Source: an uncultured Lachnospiraceae bacterium
GTDB lineage: Bacteria; Bacillota; Clostridia; Lachnospirales; Lachnospiraceae
Length of the DNA: 64,000 bases
NCBI GenBank assembly: GCA_946546945.1
Contig: CAMNOU010000001.1
Span: forward strand, 124,001-188,000
Direction of reading: 5' to 3'
The notes under the pieces are model-generated. The model saw nothing but the letters and a program-made list of their open reading frames with translations. It ran no database searches and was not told the DNA's origin. This document shows positions 35,995-44,759 of this stretch, piece by piece. Both the position numbers and the translations under genes were made by a program. The first letter of the stretch is position 1. Every line of letters starts with the position of its first letter.

Positions 35995-37660
35995 GAAATA
36001 CAAAAACCAGAAGAATTTATCAGCAGCTTTTATTCCTCTCTGCGCAGCCATGATTGCGCTGGCGGGATGCGGCTCTTCAGCCGCAAACACATCGGTGAGC
36101 GCGGATTCCGCTTTGCATGCCGAAACCGTAAACTCCGTTTCCGAAACAGAGACATCTGAAACAGAGACATCTGTAACGGAGACATCCGCTGACAGTGATA
36201 CGGCAGACCTGTTTACAGAACGTGATCTGAGACAGGATTATGAGGAAGCGGAAGCAGTCGCAATCACTCTTTCCGACAGCGGAAGTACCTGTGATTCATC
36301 CGCTGTCAGCATCGACGGCAATACGGTCACGATAACCGCAGAAGGTGTTTACGTTGTTTCGGGAACGCTCAGCGACGGACAGATCATTGTTGATACAGAT
36401 GAGAATTCCAAGGTGCAGATCGTCCTGGACGGCGCAGACATCACCTGCAGCAGCAGTGCGGCAATCTATGTGAAAAGCGCGGACAAAGTTTTCCTTACCA
36501 CGGCAGACGGATCCGAAAACACGCTTTCTGTGACAGGAGAATACCAGTCGGCTGATGAAAATAATGTGGATGCTGTGATTTTTTCAAAGGATGACCTGGT
36601 GATAAACGGACTGGGGACGCTGACGGTCAATGCAGACTTCGGGCACGGAATCGTCTCAAAGGATGATCTGAAAATAACCGGCGGCACACTGAATGTGAGC
36701 GCTCAGAAAAGCGGCCTCAACGCCAACGAACGGATCCTCATTGCAGACGGAGTGATCACGGTCACATCCGGGACAGACGGAATCCATGCGGGAAACACGG
36801 AAGATTCTTCCGAAGGGGATATCTATATTGCGGGCGGTACCTTTTCCATTTCGGCAGGAGATGATGGTGTCCATGCCGATTCGGAGCTGGTCATCAGCGG
36901 AGGCACCCTGACCATAGAGCAATCCTATGAGGGTCTGGAAGGACAGGTAATCACCATAAATGGCGGAGAGATCGATGTCACGGCAGAGGATGACGGCGTC
37001 AATGCTGCCGGAGGAAATGATTCCAGCGAAAGCGCCGGCCCGGCAGGCGGAGATATGTTTGCGGCAGATGCGGATGCCGCTGTCACGATCAATGGAGGAA
37101 CGATTCACATTGACTCCAACGGAGACGGGCTGGACTCCAACGGAGATCTGATCATCACCGGCGGCACGACGTTCGTGGAAGGCCCGGAAAACAACGGAAA
37201 CGGCGCTCTGGATTACAATGGAACCGCAGAAATCAGCGGGGGGACCCTGATCGCGCTCGGGTCTTCGGGAATGGCGCAGAACTTTGGCAGTACCTCCACA
37301 CAGGGCACCATGCTTGTGACACTTTCCTCTTCGCAGACCGGAGATGTCGTCCTGACAGACGCGGAAGGAAACGAGCTGGTTTCGGTCATTTCTGATAAGT
37401 CCTATACCAGCGTGCTGATCAGCACCGAAGAAATAGAAGAAGGCACTGCCTATACGCTGACAGCCGGATCCGAAACTCTGGACATTGAGATGACCTCTCT
37501 GATCTACGGACAGGGAAGCGGCATGATGGGCGGTCAGGGAGGGCCGATGGGACAAAGCGGCATGGACGGCCAGGGAGGCCCGATGGGACAAAGCGGCATG
37601 GGCGGCCAGGGAGGTCCGATGGGGCAAAAACCTTCGGGCGATTCCGGAAACACCTTATAA
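35984..37660 (+). CDS. surface lipoprotein, DUF4353/Cthe_2159-type beta-helix
   Basis: 558 residues. A lipoprotein signal peptide ends in the lipobox LAGC (about 25-28). A Ser/Thr/Glu-rich linker (about 33-75) leads to a repeat-rich right-handed beta-helix (DGIHAGNTEDSSEGDIYIAGG, DDGVHADSELVISGGTL, DDGVNAAGG, GDGLDSNGDLIITGG). The repeated D-G/N-G-D loops resemble the calcium- and polygalacturonate-binding Cthe_2159 family. The C-terminus has three GGQGGPMGQSGM-type repeats. It overlaps DUF4956 by 11 bases and ends at a terminator. Confidence 0.85.
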   Translation: MIFKKYKNQKNLSAAFIPLCAAMIALAGCGSSAANTSVSADSALHAETVNSVSETETSETETSVTETSADSDTADLFTERDLRQDYEEAEAVAITLSDSGSTCDSSAVSIDGNTVTITAEGVYVVSGTLSDGQIIVDTDENSKVQIVLDGADITCSSSAAIYVKSADKVFLTTADGSENTLSVTGEYQSADENNVDAVIFSKDDLVINGLGTLTVNADFGHGIVSKDDLKITGGTLNVSAQKSGLNANERILIADGVITVTSGTDGIHAGNTEDSSEGDIYIAGGTFSISAGDDGVHADSELVISGGTLTIEQSYEGLEGQVITINGGEIDVTAEDDGVNAAGGNDSSESAGPAGGDMFAADADAAVTINGGTIHIDSNGDGLDSNGDLIITGGTTFVEGPENNGNGALDYNGTAEISGGTLIALGSSGMAQNFGSTSTQGTMLVTLSSSQTGDVVLTDAEGNELVSVISDKSYTSVLISTEEIEEGTAYTLTAGSETLDIEMTSLIYGQGSGMMGGQGGPMGQSGMDGQGGPMGQSGMGGQGGPMGQKPSGDSGNTL

Positions 37661-37661
37661 G

Positions 37662-37695
37662 AAAATCAGGAACGCTTCGGCGCTCCTGATTTTTT
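37662..37695 (+). terminator. terminator after lipoprotein gene
   Basis: AAAATCAGGA...TCCTGATTTTTT with inner CGC-TTCG-GCG. Confidence 0.88.
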
Positions 37696-37697
37696 GC

Positions 37698-37726
37698 TTG
37701 CATCTTACCGGCATTTGTCATACAAT
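37698..37726 (+). promoter_or_regulatory. promoter of small peptide and VanW gene
   Basis: TTGCAT (37698-37703), 17-base spacer, TACAAT (37721-37726). Confidence 0.7.
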
Positions 37727-37776
37727 AAAATAGATTATCCTAATTGTTCGGTTTATGATAAACAGGGAGGATACCT

Positions 37777-37878
37777 ATGTATAAGAAGACCAAAAAGAGG
37801 AAAGTCCTGACTGCGGTCATTGTGATCATAGTCCTGATTGCGATGGTTGTTACAATGGTTCTTTCCGCGTTTATGTAG
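37777..37878 (+). CDS. 33-residue single-pass membrane peptide
   Basis: The frame starts MYKKTKKRKVLTAVIVI and ends VVTMVLSAFM. A highly basic N-terminus (KKTKKRK) is followed by one hydrophobic helix (about 10-31), so it should be an inner-membrane peptide with a cytoplasmic N-terminus. A perfect GGGAGG lies 6 bases before the ATG and a good promoter is upstream, which makes it a real gene rather than a chance frame. It is 16 bases ahead of the VanW gene and shares its transcript. Function unknown. Confidence 0.75.
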   Translation: MYKKTKKRKVLTAVIVIIVLIAMVVTMVLSAFM

Positions 37879-37894
37879 AAAGGATCTGATTAGA

Positions 37895-39538
37895 ATGAAA
37901 AAATGGATAAAGCCGGTACTGATTGCTGCAGCGGCAGCGTTTGCCGTGACGGGCTGGAATCTGACATCCGCCAGAGCGGAGGATTCCGCGCAGGAAACCA
38001 TCCCGGATGGCATACAGATCGGGGCTGTCTCCGTGGGAGGCATGACCGAAAGTGAAGCCCAGGATGCCGTCAGGGCATATATTGACAGCATCCCGGATGA
38101 TGCGATCACATTGACGGCCGCGAGCGGGAAGACATTAACGGCAGGCATAGAAGAACTTGGATTGTCGGAAGACATTGAGGCGGCGGTACAGGAAGCTGTC
38201 AATTACGGGAAATGCGGCAATCTGATTGATCGTTATAAAGAACGTAAGGATCTGGAACAGGAGGACATCGTCCTGCCGCTTTTGATGACAATCGATAAGG
38301 AGAAAGCTTCTGCATGGCTGGAATCCCATGTGCAGGAGGTCAACCAGGAGGCTGTGGATTACAGTCTGACCCGTGAAAATGATGAATTTGTCATCATTGA
38401 CGGTGCGGATGGCGTGCAGGTGGATGTCGCCAAATCTGTGGATGCCATGGAAGCCTTTTTTGCGGGAGGCTGGAGTGACGCGCCGCAGATCGAACTTGCC
38501 TGCGATGTGACCCAGCCCCGGGGAACCAAGGAGGAAATCTCCAAAATTCAGGACGTTCTGGGATCATTTTCGACAGACTATTCTTCCTCCGCTTCCGGCA
38601 GAAAGAAAAATGTAGCGAACGGCGCTTCGAAGATCAACGGATCGATCGTGTATCCGGGAGACACATTCTCGGTTTATGAAGCAGTTGCTCCGTTTAATGC
38701 GGACAATGGATATGCGCTGGCCGGCGCTTTTGAGAACGGGACCACGGTCCAGTCGTACGGCGGCGGGATCTGTCAGGTATCAACGACGCTCTATAATGCG
38801 GTGATCCGTGCGGAGCTCGAGGTCGTAGAACGGTCCGGCCACTCCATGATTGTCAACTATGTGGATCCTTCCGCGGATGCTGCCATTGCAGGAACGTCAA
38901 AGGATTTTAAGTTTAAGAACAATCTGGATGCTCCGATTTACATAGAAGGCTATACAGATGGCGGAACGATCCGCTTTACCATCTACGGACAGGAGACCAG
39001 ACCTGCGAACAGGGAAGTTTCCTTCGTCAGTGAGACGACCAGCACGACACAGCCTACCGTTCAGTACCGCGCATCGGGCGCAGGGATCGGATACTTTTCA
39101 AAAGTACAGAGTTCCCATACAGGGAAGACGGCCCAGCTGTGGAAGGTCGTGACCGTGGATGGCGTAGAGGAGAGCAGAGAGATCTTTAACAAGACTTCTT
39201 ACAACATGTCTCCGACCATCTATGAAGTGGGCGTCGGATCATCGAGCGGAGAGGCGACTGCGGCCATGCAGGCAGCGATCGCGTCTCAGAATGAGGGCAC
39301 GATCCGGGCTGCTATTTCTCAGTGGAATGATGCCGCACTTCGGGCGGCAGCGGAAGCGAAAGCGGCAGCAGAAGCGCAGGCAGCGGCAGATGCGCAGGCG
39401 GCAGCGGATGCGCAGGCGGCAGCGGATGCGCAGGCAGCAGCAGAAGCACAGGCAGCTGCACAGGCGGCCGCAAGCGCACAGGCACCGCAGGATGGTGCGC
39501 AGCAGGCACCTGCAGGGGATGCCCAGACAGCACAATAA
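37895..39538 (+). CDS. VanW family protein with PG-binding-like domain
   Basis: 547 residues from the ATG at 37895. A signal peptide ends near ARA-ED (about 25). Residues about 40-170 hold peptidoglycan-binding-4-type repeats (IQIGAVSVGGMTESEAQDAV). The VanW domain (about 205-345) has FSTDYSSSASGRKKNVANGA, GDTFSVYEAVAP, GGGICQVSTTLYNAV and SGHSMIVNYVDPSADAAI. A G5-like segment follows. The tail (about 470-547) is an alanine-glutamine repeat (AQAAADAQAAADAQAAA), probably helical or disordered. The protein is exported and likely wall-associated; VanW function is unknown. Confidence 0.9.
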   Translation: MKKWIKPVLIAAAAAFAVTGWNLTSARAEDSAQETIPDGIQIGAVSVGGMTESEAQDAVRAYIDSIPDDAITLTAASGKTLTAGIEELGLSEDIEAAVQEAVNYGKCGNLIDRYKERKDLEQEDIVLPLLMTIDKEKASAWLESHVQEVNQEAVDYSLTRENDEFVIIDGADGVQVDVAKSVDAMEAFFAGGWSDAPQIELACDVTQPRGTKEEISKIQDVLGSFSTDYSSSASGRKKNVANGASKINGSIVYPGDTFSVYEAVAPFNADNGYALAGAFENGTTVQSYGGGICQVSTTLYNAVIRAELEVVERSGHSMIVNYVDPSADAAIAGTSKDFKFKNNLDAPIYIEGYTDGGTIRFTIYGQETRPANREVSFVSETTSTTQPTVQYRASGAGIGYFSKVQSSHTGKTAQLWKVVTVDGVEESREIFNKTSYNMSPTIYEVGVGSSSGEATAAMQAAIASQNEGTIRAAISQWNDAALRAAAEAKAAAEAQAAADAQAAADAQAAADAQAAAEAQAAAQAAASAQAPQDGAQQAPAGDAQTAQ

Positions 39539-39559
39539 AAGGACGTAGATCCGGGATCG

Positions 39560-39590
39560 ATGGCTGCTCTTTTCAGGGCAGCCATATTTT
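39560..39590 (+). terminator. terminator after VanW gene
   Basis: ATGGCTGC (39560-39567), 10-base loop, GCAGCCAT (39578-39585), ATTTT. Confidence 0.75.
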
Positions 39591-39624
39591 ATGTCATAGG
39601 AAATTGCGATTTCCTATGACATAA
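39589..39624. repeat. perfect 16-bp hairpin (TGCG loop)
   Basis: Arms 39589-39604 and 39609-39624 are perfectly complementary with a TGCG loop. An almost identical hairpin with a compensatory pair change and TTCG loop is at 56876-56911. Both lie directly before an E1 element. Confidence 0.85.
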
Positions 39625-39630
39625 AAAGCG

Positions 39631-39724
39631 CTCCGCTAAGGATGCGCAGGTGCGCGTACAAGGAATTATGTCGGTAAACCGACCGCGCACCGCGCGAGAG
39701 TTTCGCAAGCGAAACTCTTTGTTC
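39631..39724 (+). repeat. E1 structured repeat, copy A
   Basis: Order: CTCCGCTAAGGATGCGCAGG; stem P1 GCGC-A-GGTGCGCG (39644-39656) with CGCGCACCGCGC (39684-39695); inside it GGAATTATGTC (39662-39672) and a hairpin TCGGT-AA-ACCGA (39671-39682); then hairpin AGAGTTTCGC-AA-GCGAAACTCT (39697-39718) and TTGTT. It lies upstream of the AIR-synthase gene and could be part of its leader. Confidence 0.8.
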
Positions 39725-39754
39725 TCTCAGTGGGAGATTGGACCCCCACTGAGA
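39725..39754. repeat. E2 hairpin, copy A
   Basis: TCTCAGTGGG (39725-39734) and CCCACTGAGA (39745-39754) around loop AGATTGGACC. The core GGGAGATTGGACCCCCACTGAG is shared with the copy at 56752. It is the simple, short form, 33 bases before the next start codon. Confidence 0.8.
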
Positions 39755-39786
39755 TGAACGCACCGCTGCGGCAGGAAGGGAGCAGG

Positions 39787-40791
39787 ATGAAGACAGGAAA
39801 AATTTCAGAAAGCATATTAAAAAGGTCTGTTTTCCGCCAGATACATCTCAAGCGGGATGACGTTCTGTTTAAAGCGGGAGTGGGAACAGACTGTGCTGTG
39901 GTCACGACAAAGGAGGATGAACAGATTGTTTTATCTTCCGACCCGGTCATCTGGGAAACCGATGCGGATGCAAGAAGAGTGGTCTTTGCCGTCTGCAATG
40001 ACCTGGCAGCGGCGGGAGCAGAAGCAGTCGGGCTGATTCTGACAGCGCTGCTTCCGGCCGGAACAGAAGAAAAACAGATCCGCGATATGGTGCGGCTGAT
40101 CACCCGGCAATGCGAACCGGCCGGAATTCAGATTCTGGGAGGACATACCGAGGTCACGGCCGCGGTGAACCGGCCGGTCATATCGGTGACCGGTGTCGGA
40201 AAAGGGAAGGAAGACTTGCTGGTGCGGCCCGGAAATGCAAAGCCGCAGGATGATATTCTGGTCACCAAATGGATCGGTCTGGAGGGGACGAGCAGGATTG
40301 CCCGCGCAAAGATGGAAGAACTGTCCGCCCGCTATCCCCGTTATATGATGGAGGAAGCTGCCGGTTTTGACAGATATCTTTCTGTGCAGCCGGAGGCTCT
40401 GCTGGCAGCAAAGCTGGGGGTTCACGCCATGCATGATATTTCGGAGGGCGGTATTTTCGGCGCTCTCTGGGAACTCGCAGAGTGTTCCGGGATCGGGCTG
40501 GAGATTGAGCAGAAAAAGATTCCGGTACGGCAGGAGACGATTGAAATCTGTAATTATTACGGACTGAATCCGTATCAGCTGGTGTCGGGAGGCAGCATGC
40601 TCATGGCGGCGCAGGATGGGAATGCGCTGGTGCATGAGCTGGCGAAACAGAATATCCCGGCGGCTGTGATCGGAAAAGCCACGGAAGGGAATGACAGAAT
40701 CCTGCTCAATGAGGAGGAAAAGAGATTTCTCGAGCCGCCGAAGACAGATGAGGTTCACTGGTTGGACTATTCAAATGGTTTATTGGAGTAA
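39787..40791 (+). CDS. AIR synthase-related protein (HypE/ThiL/PurM superfamily)
   Basis: 334 residues from the ATG at 39787 with GGAAGGGAGCAGG upstream; the frame runs further into the E2 hairpin, but that part is repeat sequence. The N-terminal half has VGTDCAVVTT, LSSDPVIWE, ARRVVFAVCNDLAAAGAEAVGLIL and ILGGHTEV; the C-terminal half has HDISEGGIFGALWE and GLNPYQLVSGG, the HypE-like order. There are no hydrogenase genes next to it, and HypE's C-terminal cysteine tail is absent, so it is an uncharacterised ATP-using member. First gene of a six-gene unit. Confidence 0.85.
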   Translation: MKTGKISESILKRSVFRQIHLKRDDVLFKAGVGTDCAVVTTKEDEQIVLSSDPVIWETDADARRVVFAVCNDLAAAGAEAVGLILTALLPAGTEEKQIRDMVRLITRQCEPAGIQILGGHTEVTAAVNRPVISVTGVGKGKEDLLVRPGNAKPQDDILVTKWIGLEGTSRIARAKMEELSARYPRYMMEEAAGFDRYLSVQPEALLAAKLGVHAMHDISEGGIFGALWELAECSGIGLEIEQKKIPVRQETIEICNYYGLNPYQLVSGGSMLMAAQDGNALVHELAKQNIPAAVIGKATEGNDRILLNEEEKRFLEPPKTDEVHWLDYSNGLLE

Positions 40792-40797
40792 AGGAAT

Positions 40798-41304
40798 ATG
40801 GCGAGATTGAATATTGTACTATATGAACCGGAGATACCGGCAAATACCGGCAATATCGGCCGGACCTGCGTCGCTACCGGGACAAGACTGCATTTGATCG
40901 AACCGCTTGGGTTCATGCTGACTGAAAAAGCTCTGAAACGGGCAGGCATGGATTACTGGAAAGATCTGGATGTGACAACTTATATTAACTATGACGATTT
41001 TCTGCAGAAAAACCCGGGCGCAAAGATTTATATGGCAACCACCAAGGGGAAACGGGTCTACACGGAAGTTTCTTATGAAGAGGATTGCTATATCATGTTC
41101 GGGAAGGAAAGCGCCGGGATCCCGGAAGAAATACTGGCGCATCACCGGGACCAGTGCGTGCGCATTCCCATGATGGGGGAAATCCGCTCGCTGAACCTGT
41201 CGAATTCGGCAGCCATCGTCTTATATGAAGCATTGAGACAGAATCAGTTTTCCCAGATGCAGCTGACGGGACATCTGACAAAATTTGAGGACTATATTGA
41301 GTAG
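40798..41304 (+). CDS. trmL: tRNA (cytidine/uridine(34)-2'-O)-methyltransferase
   Basis: 168 residues, SPOUT trefoil-knot fold: NIVLYEPEIPANTGNIGRTC, LHLIEPLGF, FGKESAGIP and the SAM knot MMGEIRSLNLSNSAAIVLYEA. It methylates the wobble ribose of tRNA-Leu isoacceptors. Standard length. It begins 6 bases after the AIR-synthase stop and 6 bases before ecfA, so it belongs to the same operon; truA later in the unit also modifies tRNA. Confidence 0.93.
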   Translation: MARLNIVLYEPEIPANTGNIGRTCVATGTRLHLIEPLGFMLTEKALKRAGMDYWKDLDVTTYINYDDFLQKNPGAKIYMATTKGKRVYTEVSYEEDCYIMFGKESAGIPEEILAHHRDQCVRIPMMGEIRSLNLSNSAAIVLYEALRQNQFSQMQLTGHLTKFEDYIE

Positions 41305-41310
41305 AATACC

Positions 41311-43185
41311 ATGGCATTTATAAAGGCAAAGAACTTAATTCATCAATTTATCCGCCGCAACGAACAGGGAGAGGTGACCGGAACGGTGACTGCTCTGGAC
41401 GGGGTCGACCTGGATGTGCAGGAGGGGCAGTTTATTGCGATCATTGGGCACAACGGTTCCGGAAAATCAACGTTTGCGAAACATTTGAATGTGCTGCTCT
41501 CCCCGACGGAGGGGTCGCTCTGGGTAGACGGGAAAGATGTGACGGATGAGACGAACACATGGGAGATCCGTCAGTCGGCAGGGATGATCTTTCAGAATCC
41601 CGATAATCAGATCGTGGCAGGCGTGGTGGAAGAGGATGTTGCGTTCGGACCGGAAAACCTGGGAGTCCCGGCAGAAGAAATCTGGACGAGAGTGGCCCAG
41701 AGCCTGGAAGCGACAGGGATGAGCGCTTACCGGTATCACTCTCCGAACCGGCTTTCCGGCGGTCAGAAACAGCGCGTAGCGATTGCTGGTGTGGTGGCCA
41801 TGAAACCGAAATGCATTATTATGGATGAGGCGACCGCCATGCTGGATCCGAACGGGCGGGAAGAAGTTCTGAAAACGGTGCACCGGCTGAATCGCGAAGA
41901 GGGCGTGACCATCATCCTGATCACGCACGATATGGAAGAGGCGGCAGGCGCGGACCATATTTTTGTCATGGATCACGGCCGCATCGCGATGCAGGGAACA
42001 CCGGTGGAGATTTTTGCCAGGGAGGAAGCCCTGCAGCAGTACGGACTGGATGTACCGCAGATGACCCGCCTGGCCAATGAGCTGAGAGCGGAAGGCATGG
42101 ATCTGCCGGAGGCAGTCCTGAGCTGTGAAGAACTTGCAGATGCCATCTGTAAACAGGTGAAAAAGGAGTCTGTAGATTCCGGGGATCGTTCGGAAACAGG
42201 AGAAGCCGCCGTAGAGGATATTCAATGGATCTCACAGCCGGCAGAGAAAGACGGCGGGGATGACGTTCAGTGGATCCCGGCGGAGGAAGCCGGAACGATT
42301 GCCGTGATGGATCAGGAGAAAGAAAAGCAGGAAGCCGGGAAAAGCCGGATATCTCTGGAACATGTTTCCTATATCTATGGCGAAGGGACCTCTTATGAAG
42401 TCCAGGCGCTGACGGACGTGTCGCTGGAAATTCACGAGGGGGAATTTATCGGCCTCATCGGCCATACCGGATCCGGAAAATCCACTCTGATCCAGCTGCT
42501 GAACGGTCTGCTCAGGACAGACAGGGGAAAGATCTGCTATGAAGGGCAGGATATCTATGCGCCCGGGTTTTCCATGAGGACCCTGCGGGGGCAGGTCGGG
42601 CTGGTTTTTCAGTATCCGGAATACCAGCTTTTTGAGACGACTGTGCTCAAAGATGTGGCCTACGGGCCGAAGAATCAGGGATTGCGTGCGGAGGACTCAC
42701 TGGAAAAAGCAAAGGAAGCTCTTCTGCTGGCGGGACTTCCCGAAGAATGCTGGGAACTTTCTCCTTTTGAACTTTCCGGCGGCCAGAAACGGCGTGCGGC
42801 GATCGCAGGAGTCCTGGCGATGACGCCGTCGGTGCTGATTCTGGACGAACCGGCTGCCGGGCTGGATCCCCGGGGAAGGAAGGCATTGTTTTCCCTGATC
42901 CGTGATCTGCATGAACAGATGCATATGACGGTGATCATGGTGTCCCACAGCATGGAGGATGTAGCGGAATATGTGGAGCGTATCATTGTTCTGAACCACG
43001 GCGGAGTCATGCTGGACGGCACGCCGGGCGAAGTCTTTTCCTATACGGACACCTTAAAAGAGGCCTCCCTGAATGTTCCCCGGGTAACGGAACTGATGGC
43101 CGGACTGCGAGAGAGGGGAATCCCTGTCGATCCCTCTGTTACCACGATATCAGAAGCAAAAAAAGAAATAAGGAAGCTATGTTAA
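41311..43185 (+). CDS. ecfA1A2: fused ECF transporter ATPases EcfA1-EcfA2
   Basis: 624 residues with two full ABC modules. The first (about 1-265) has Walker A GHNGSGKST, signature LSGGQKQR and Walker B CIIMDEATAMLD; the second (about 350-624) has GHTGSGKST, LSGGQKRR and VLILDEPAAGLD. The acidic linker (about 275-345) twice contains IQWI/VQWI. In most Firmicutes EcfA1 and EcfA2 are separate genes, so this single polypeptide would give a fixed heterodimer. With EcfT it powers vitamin or metal S-components encoded elsewhere. Confidence 0.93.
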   Translation: MAFIKAKNLIHQFIRRNEQGEVTGTVTALDGVDLDVQEGQFIAIIGHNGSGKSTFAKHLNVLLSPTEGSLWVDGKDVTDETNTWEIRQSAGMIFQNPDNQIVAGVVEEDVAFGPENLGVPAEEIWTRVAQSLEATGMSAYRYHSPNRLSGGQKQRVAIAGVVAMKPKCIIMDEATAMLDPNGREEVLKTVHRLNREEGVTIILITHDMEEAAGADHIFVMDHGRIAMQGTPVEIFAREEALQQYGLDVPQMTRLANELRAEGMDLPEAVLSCEELADAICKQVKKESVDSGDRSETGEAAVEDIQWISQPAEKDGGDDVQWIPAEEAGTIAVMDQEKEKQEAGKSRISLEHVSYIYGEGTSYEVQALTDVSLEIHEGEFIGLIGHTGSGKSTLIQLLNGLLRTDRGKICYEGQDIYAPGFSMRTLRGQVGLVFQYPEYQLFETTVLKDVAYGPKNQGLRAEDSLEKAKEALLLAGLPEECWELSPFELSGGQKRRAAIAGVLAMTPSVLILDEPAAGLDPRGRKALFSLIRDLHEQMHMTVIMVSHSMEDVAEYVERIIVLNHGGVMLDGTPGEVFSYTDTLKEASLNVPRVTELMAGLRERGIPVDPSVTTISEAKKEIRKLC

Positions 43186-43979
43186 AAGACATTACACTCG
43201 GACAGTACTATCCGGCGGATTCTGTGATTCACAGACTGGATCCCAGAGTGAAGCTGTTTTCAACAATTGTATATATCGTGACGCTTTTTCTTGCAAACAG
43301 AACCCTGTCACTGATTCTTGTCACACTGTTTCTCATGTGGATCATTGTACTTTCCAAAGTGCCTGTTTCCATGATGCTGAAAGGTGTGCGGGCCATCTGG
43401 GTGCTGATCCTGCTCACGGCATTTTTTAACCTGTTTTTTGCGGCGGGAGATGATGTGCTGGTACGCTGGCATTTTATCAGCATCAGCAGTCAGAGCATTC
43501 GGAATACGGTTTATTATTCCATTCGCCTGATCTATCTTGTGGCCGGTACCTCTGTCATGACACTGACGACCACGCCGAATCAATTGACAGACGGGATGGA
43601 AGAAGGGCTGCATTTTCTGACAAAGGCCCGTGTCCCGATTCACGAGATCGCCATGATGATGTCGATTGCGCTCCGGTTTATCCCGATTCTTGCCGAGGAG
43701 GCAGACAAGATCAAAAAAGCGCAGATGGCGCGCGGCGCTGATTTCGATGAGGGGGGACTGATTAAAAAAGTAAAGGGGCTGACTCCGATCCTGATTCCGC
43801 TGTTTGTATCGGCATTCCGCAGGGCCAATGATCTGGCTACTGCCATGGAAGCAAGATGTTACCGCGGAGGCGAGGGACGAACAAAGATGAAGCCTCTCAA
43901 ATATACACGCACAGACTTTGCTGCTTATGTGATCATACTGGCTTTTCTGGCGCTGATCATTGTGATCCGCTTTTTATGA
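43179..43979 (+). CDS. ecfT: ECF transporter transmembrane protein EcfT
   Basis: 266 residues with about six membrane segments. It begins ITLGQYYPADSVIHRLDPRVKLF, typical for EcfT, and contains both coupling-helix motifs with the A-R-G signature (KAQMARGADF and MEARCYRGGEGRT). It holds the two ATPase modules and a substrate-binding S protein. It overlaps ecfA by 7 bases (ATGTTAA). No S-component gene lies beside it, fitting a shared group II ECF module. Confidence 0.93.
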   Translation: MLKDITLGQYYPADSVIHRLDPRVKLFSTIVYIVTLFLANRTLSLILVTLFLMWIIVLSKVPVSMMLKGVRAIWVLILLTAFFNLFFAAGDDVLVRWHFISISSQSIRNTVYYSIRLIYLVAGTSVMTLTTTPNQLTDGMEEGLHFLTKARVPIHEIAMMMSIALRFIPILAEEADKIKKAQMARGADFDEGGLIKKVKGLTPILIPLFVSAFRRANDLATAMEARCYRGGEGRTKMKPLKYTRTDFAAYVIILAFLALIIVIRFL

Positions 43980-44018
43980 TGGCAGTTCAAGAAGCGCAGC
44001 AGGACGGAAGGGATGTTT

Positions 44019-44759
44019 ATGAAGCGGATCAGGCTTGTTGTAGCCTACGATGGGACGAATTACTGCGGCTGGCAGGTTCAGCCGAACGGGATTACGATTG
44101 AAGAAGTGCTGAATCAGGCACTCTCGGATCTTCTCGGAGAAGACATTAAGGTGACCGGTGCCAGCCGGACAGATTCCGGCGTGCACTCGCTGGGCAATGT
44201 TGCTGTTTTTGATACCGGCACGCGCATGCCTGCTGACAAGATCTCCTATGCCTTAAATCAGCGGCTGCCGGAGGATATCGTGGTGCAGGACTCCCGTCAG
44301 GTCCCGGATGACTGGCATCCGCGGCGGTGTGAGAGCAGAAAGACTTATGAATACCGGATCCTGAACCGGAGATTCCCGGACCCGACCAGGCGCCGGGATA
44401 CTTATTTTCTGTATTACGGGATCGATGTGGAGGCGATGCAGAAAGCCGCGGATCTGCTGGTCGGAACCCATGACTTTAAAAGTTTCTGTTCGGCAAATTC
44501 ACAGGCAGAAGACACGGTGCGGACCATCTATGCCTGCTCGGTGAGAAAAACAGAAGACATCATCACGATCCGGGTGACGGGAAGCGGTTTTCTGTATAAT
44601 ATGGTGCGCATTATCGCGGGAACCCTGCTTCAGGCAGGGACCGGGAAAATCCGTCCTGAGGATATCAAAGAAATACTGGATGCAAAGGACCGGAGCGCTG
44701 CCGGACCGACGGCACCCGCGCATGGACTGACGATGATAGGAATTCAATATGAGGAATGA
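44019..44759 (+). CDS. truA: tRNA pseudouridine(38-40) synthase
   Basis: About 246 residues from the ATG at 44019, with GGAAGGGATG well placed; an in-frame ATG is 6 bases upstream. Motifs: VAYDGTNYCGWQVQPNGITIEEVLN, the catalytic aspartate in TGASRTDSGVHSLGNV, and SGFLYNMVRIIAGTLL. It makes pseudouridine at positions 38-40 in the anticodon stem of many tRNAs. The ecfA-ecfT-truA order is conserved in Firmicutes; the ribosomal genes rplM and rpsI that often follow are not here. Confidence 0.94.
   Translation: MKRIRLVVAYDGTNYCGWQVQPNGITIEEVLNQALSDLLGEDIKVTGASRTDSGVHSLGNVAVFDTGTRMPADKISYALNQRLPEDIVVQDSRQVPDDWHPRRCESRKTYEYRILNRRFPDPTRRRDTYFLYYGIDVEAMQKAADLLVGTHDFKSFCSANSQAEDTVRTIYACSVRKTEDIITIRVTGSGFLYNMVRIIAGTLLQAGTGKIRPEDIKEILDAKDRSAAGPTAPAHGLTMIGIQYEE

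Noticed and set aside
39618-39672. Switch pairing between GACATAA of the 16-bp hairpin and TTATGTC of E1 copy A
   Set aside because: The matching arm in copy B is GACACAA while TTATGTC is unchanged, so the pairing is not conserved.
39730-39786. N-terminal extension of the AIR-synthase gene (peptide GDWTPTE)
   Set aside because: It is translation of the E2 hairpin, found also in non-coding copies at 56.7 and 57.1 kb; the ribosome site supports the ATG at 39787.
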